This document shows, one piece after another, positions 62,355 to 64,000 of a stretch of DNA of 64,000 bases (positions within the stretch are counted from its first letter, which is position 1; every line of letters begins with the position of its first letter). This DNA comes from Cellvibrio sp. KY-GH-1 (GTDB lineage Bacteria > Pseudomonadota > Gammaproteobacteria > Pseudomonadales > Cellvibrionaceae). The notes under the pieces were generated by a model. The model was not told where the DNA came from, searched no databases, and was given only the letters and a program-made list of their open reading frames with translations. The stretch is from NCBI RefSeq assembly GCF_008806975.1, contig NZ_CP031728.1, positions 4,877,501 to 4,941,500 of the forward strand. The letters run 5' to 3'. Made by a program: the position numbers and the translations under genes.

Positions 62355-63300
62355 ACCCCGGCTCCCTGGTGCTAACCTGATTGGTGTGTAGATGGGTGCC
62401 GTGGATGGCGCAATATTTTTTCCATGCAGTTTGAGCGAGTGTTAGTTGCGACAGAATTTTTTCTTCGCCCAGCATCGGCAGTGAAAATTCCAGCAGTTCA
62501 TAAGTAATTGCACAGAGGTTGGGGGTGTGGGGTAGGATTAAGTCCAGTAGGCCCCACACAGCGTCCGGAACCAAATCGCTGTGTACATCCAATTGAAACC
62601 CTTCATGGGTTATGCCGCCGGCGATGTGAATTTCCACAACCCGATCCAATTGCAATTGCATTAACGCATAGGCAGGGTCAAAACCAAAATTCAACGCATT
62701 GCAATAAAAATTGTAGAGGTCGAGCAATAAACCACAATCGGTGTTCGTCAGCAATTGATTGAGAAATTCAATTTCACTCCAATCATTGCCTGAGAAATCC
62801 GGTAGATAGTAGGTCGTGTTTTCAATGAGAAAGGGAACGCCATAACGCTTGCATAGATGTTGAATTCTTGGTTCAAGCAACGCGAGTGCTTCGCGCGTAA
62901 ATGGAAGGGGTAATAGTAGTCCCGCATGGTCTTCGCCCGCGCTGTCACCCTGCACCAACGTGAATCCCAAGTGCTCGCTGTGCCAGTAAAATTGTTGCTG
63001 CTGCGCATATTGATCAAGCATATTTACATAATCCTGATTCCAGCCGCGCGCTGAACCTATGGATAAACCCAGTCCGTGTACTATCACCGGAAATTGCTGC
63101 GCCAGGCGTTTGAGGTCGGCAAGTTTACGCGCTTCGAAACGCAGGCTTCGGCGGCCATCTGCTAAAATTTCTTCGCATAACATATCCGGGCTGACTTCAA
63201 TAAATTGAATCAGCTGTGGGTTGCTGGTGATTAGCGGCGCAAAATCCCAGTGATAATTAATCCCTACACCTAATTTCGGCAGCTGAGATCCGGGTAACAT
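62341..63300 (-). CDS. DUF692-family multinuclear non-heme iron oxidase (MNIO)
   Basis: A 319-residue TIM-barrel enzyme. Metal-ligand motifs of MNIOs (MbnB, TglH, HvfB type) are all visible: His75 in VHGLGLSIG, His110 in SEHLGF, Glu160 in IENTTY, Asp194 and Asn197 in LLDLYNFY, His225 in EIHIAGG, Asp238/His240 in LDVHSD, and Glu268 in TYELLEF. Characterised MNIOs use two or three iron ions and oxygen to remodel cysteines, or other residues, in ribosomal precursor peptides. It follows the Tat-signal precursor-like gene after a hairpin and overlaps the next gene. The reaction here is unknown. Confidence 0.92.
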   Translation of the reverse strand: MLPGSQLPKLGVGINYHWDFAPLITSNPQLIQFIEVSPDMLCEEILADGRRSLRFEARKLADLKRLAQQFPVIVHGLGLSIGSARGWNQDYVNMLDQYAQQQQFYWHSEHLGFTLVQGDSAGEDHAGLLLPLPFTREALALLEPRIQHLCKRYGVPFLIENTTYYLPDFSGNDWSEIEFLNQLLTNTDCGLLLDLYNFYCNALNFGFDPAYALMQLQLDRVVEIHIAGGITHEGFQLDVHSDLVPDAVWGLLDLILPHTPNLCAITYELLEFSLPMLGEEKILSQLTLAQTAWKKYCAIHGTHLHTNQVSTREPGYASC

Positions 63301-63395
63301 AAATCCTCCTTATCAGTGAAAATTCCGTTACTTTTTTTGGGTAGAAATTCTTACGCCGCCAAAAATGGAAACAGACAAAAAACTTGGACGGTTGA

Positions 63396-63429
63396 AATAA
63401 AAATGCCGATACAAAATTGCATCGGCATT
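63396..63429 (-). terminator. Hairpin (partial terminator or processing site) between precursor and MNIO genes
   Basis: Read on the minus strand, AATGCCGAT and ATCGGCATT (63429-63421 and 63410-63402) form a 9-base stem followed by TTTTATTTC. It starts 9 bases after the stop of the Tat-signal gene. Partial termination here would yield much more precursor than enzyme mRNA, a usual arrangement in RiPP operons. Confidence 0.75.
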
Positions 63430-63437
63430 GGTCTGAT

Positions 63438-63821
63438 TTAGCCCATAATGGTTGCTGCTACTGGAATTCGAGCGCTTAACTTAACGACCGGGTTAATACG
63501 GAAGCGCAAATCGAAGCCATTAAATCCACATGCCAGGCAGCCGGTAATGCCTCCCAACTGTTTCAGAATGCTGTACATGTCATCCAAGGTGACATCGGCG
63601 CTGTTAAGCGCGACATCAATGACTTTGGCTGGTGTTGTGGCTTTAATGACATTGCCATAGGCGTCGTAACAGGTTTGCGCATTTGCCCCTTCAGCGGCAA
63701 CCAGGGTTGCTACTGCACCGGCAGCGAGCATGGAATTGCGCAGGAAATCGCGACGATCTTTGGTGTTACTATTTTCGGTGTTGTCTGTTGCTGCGGAAGT
63801 TGAGATTTTTTCGTCTGACAT
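63438..63821 (-). CDS. Tat-exported CxxC small protein, candidate MNIO precursor (RiPP-like)
   Basis: A 127-residue protein. Twin-arginine signal: KDRRDFLRNS (Arg23-Arg24), hydrophobic LAAGAVATLVAA, cleavage ANA-Q at about 48. The mature part is about 79 residues with three cysteines: Cys51 right after the cleavage site and a CxxC (Cys95, Cys98) in GCLACGFNGFDLRFRI. The strong ribosome site AAGGAGAAGG lies 5 bases upstream, fitting high expression. It is first in the unit, followed by a hairpin, then the MNIO and partner genes. I recognise no named family. Likely the substrate of the MNIO; alternatively a small Tat-exported protein needing MNIO for a metal centre. Confidence 0.75.
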   Translation of the reverse strand: MSDEKISTSAATDNTENSNTKDRRDFLRNSMLAAGAVATLVAAEGANAQTCYDAYGNVIKATTPAKVIDVALNSADVTLDDMYSILKQLGGITGCLACGFNGFDLRFRINPVVKLSARIPVAATIMG

Positions 63822-63851
63822 GATCCTTCTCCTTAACGATTGATGGGGTGA

Positions 63852-63885
63852 AAGAACACTTACCGGAGGCTCCTTGGGTGTTCTT
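63852..63885 (-). promoter_or_regulatory. Leader hairpin upstream of the Tat-signal gene
   Basis: AAGAACAC and GTGTTCTT (63885-63878 and 63859-63852 on the minus strand) form an 8-base stem with an inner GGAG/CTCC pairing, 31 bases before the start codon. It could stabilise the abundant precursor mRNA or respond to a ligand. No known riboswitch is recognised. Confidence 0.45.
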
Positions 63886-64000
63886 GTTATCCATCATCTG
63901 CCTGTGGGGAAATTTAGCCAGCGAAAAATGAATCTGGATTTTTGTGAAATATTCACTCCGCGAAGGGATCATTAACCCCCGTTTGTATCCTGTACTGTTG

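Noticed and set aside
61707..63821. Classical bufferin locus
   Set aside because: The precursor has a Tat rather than Sec signal, lacks the repeated cysteine pattern of bufferins, and no DoxX-type gene is adjacent.
63769..63972. Possible 67-residue minus-strand protein overlapping the Tat-signal gene
   Set aside because: It covers the leader and ribosome site of the Tat-signal gene in another frame and has no start signal of its own.

Overview
The window looks like a chromosomal segment of a plant-cell-wall-degrading gammaproteobacterium of the Cellvibrio type. Three things point there: a large block of secreted GH43, GH127, GH97 and GH2 enzymes with TonB-dependent receptors; a GH5 endoglucanase with the CBM2-CBM10-serine-linker architecture typical of Cellvibrio; and a GH43 enzyme (32143-33204, minus) that matches remembered Cellvibrio japonicus arabinanase Arb43A, with its three catalytic residues shifted by a constant +6. 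The genus call is inference. No rRNA, tRNA, CRISPR array or insertion sequence was recognised.

Region 1 (1-12 kb) is intracellular arabinose catabolism. A partial L-arabinonate dehydratase-like gene (minus) is divergent from a run of plus-strand genes: secreted GH43, araB, araD, araA, a tannase/feruloyl esterase, a HAD sugar-phosphate phosphatase, a GPH-family sugar symporter and a cytoplasmic GH43 exo-arabinosidase. Region 2 (12-42 kb) is the arabinan utilisation locus. It holds two multi-domain GH43-LamG arabinanases, two paralogous TonB-dependent receptors, GH43 enzymes with ricin-type (CBM13-like) domains, a GH127/GH146 beta-L-arabinofuranosidase, the Arb43A orthologue, a lipoprotein GH43, aldose 1-epimerase, a GH97 lipoprotein with the retaining-type Asp, and a GH43 lipoprotein. 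Interspersed are a PEP-CTERM protein, a TetR/tautomerase pair and a PIN/Phd toxin-antitoxin pair. The working model is that surface and periplasmic GH43, GH127, GH97 and esterase enzymes trim feruloylated arabinan, TonB receptors import oligosaccharides, the symporter takes them to the cytoplasm, the cytoplasmic GH43 releases arabinose, and AraA, AraB and AraD feed the pentose phosphate pathway.

Region 3 (42-49 kb) has a small membrane-anchored protein, a FadR-type GntR regulator, a PAS/GAF/GGDEF/EAL protein, a GH2 enzyme and an orphan AbrB-like antitoxin. A recurring palindrome TTGT-N3-ACAA (exact or near copies upstream of the GH43, araB, GH43-LamG, second TonB receptor, Arb43A and other GH43 genes) has the GT-N3-AC form bound by FadR-type GntR proteins. 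It suggests that this regulator, or a relative, controls a multi-promoter arabinan regulon. Region 4 (49-57 kb) is an mdtABC-like RND efflux operon on the minus strand. Region 5 (57-61.7 kb) has the GH5 cellulase and an acyltransferase-3/SGNH O-acetyltransferase.

Region 6 (61.7-63.9 kb, minus) is the most novel-looking part. It is a three-gene unit made of a small protein with a twin-arginine signal and a CxxC-containing C-terminus, a DUF692/MNIO enzyme with all its metal-ligand motifs, and a partner protein that overlaps it. A hairpin separates the first gene from the enzyme. This is the layout of a RiPP-type peptide modification system, here with a Tat rather than Sec precursor.
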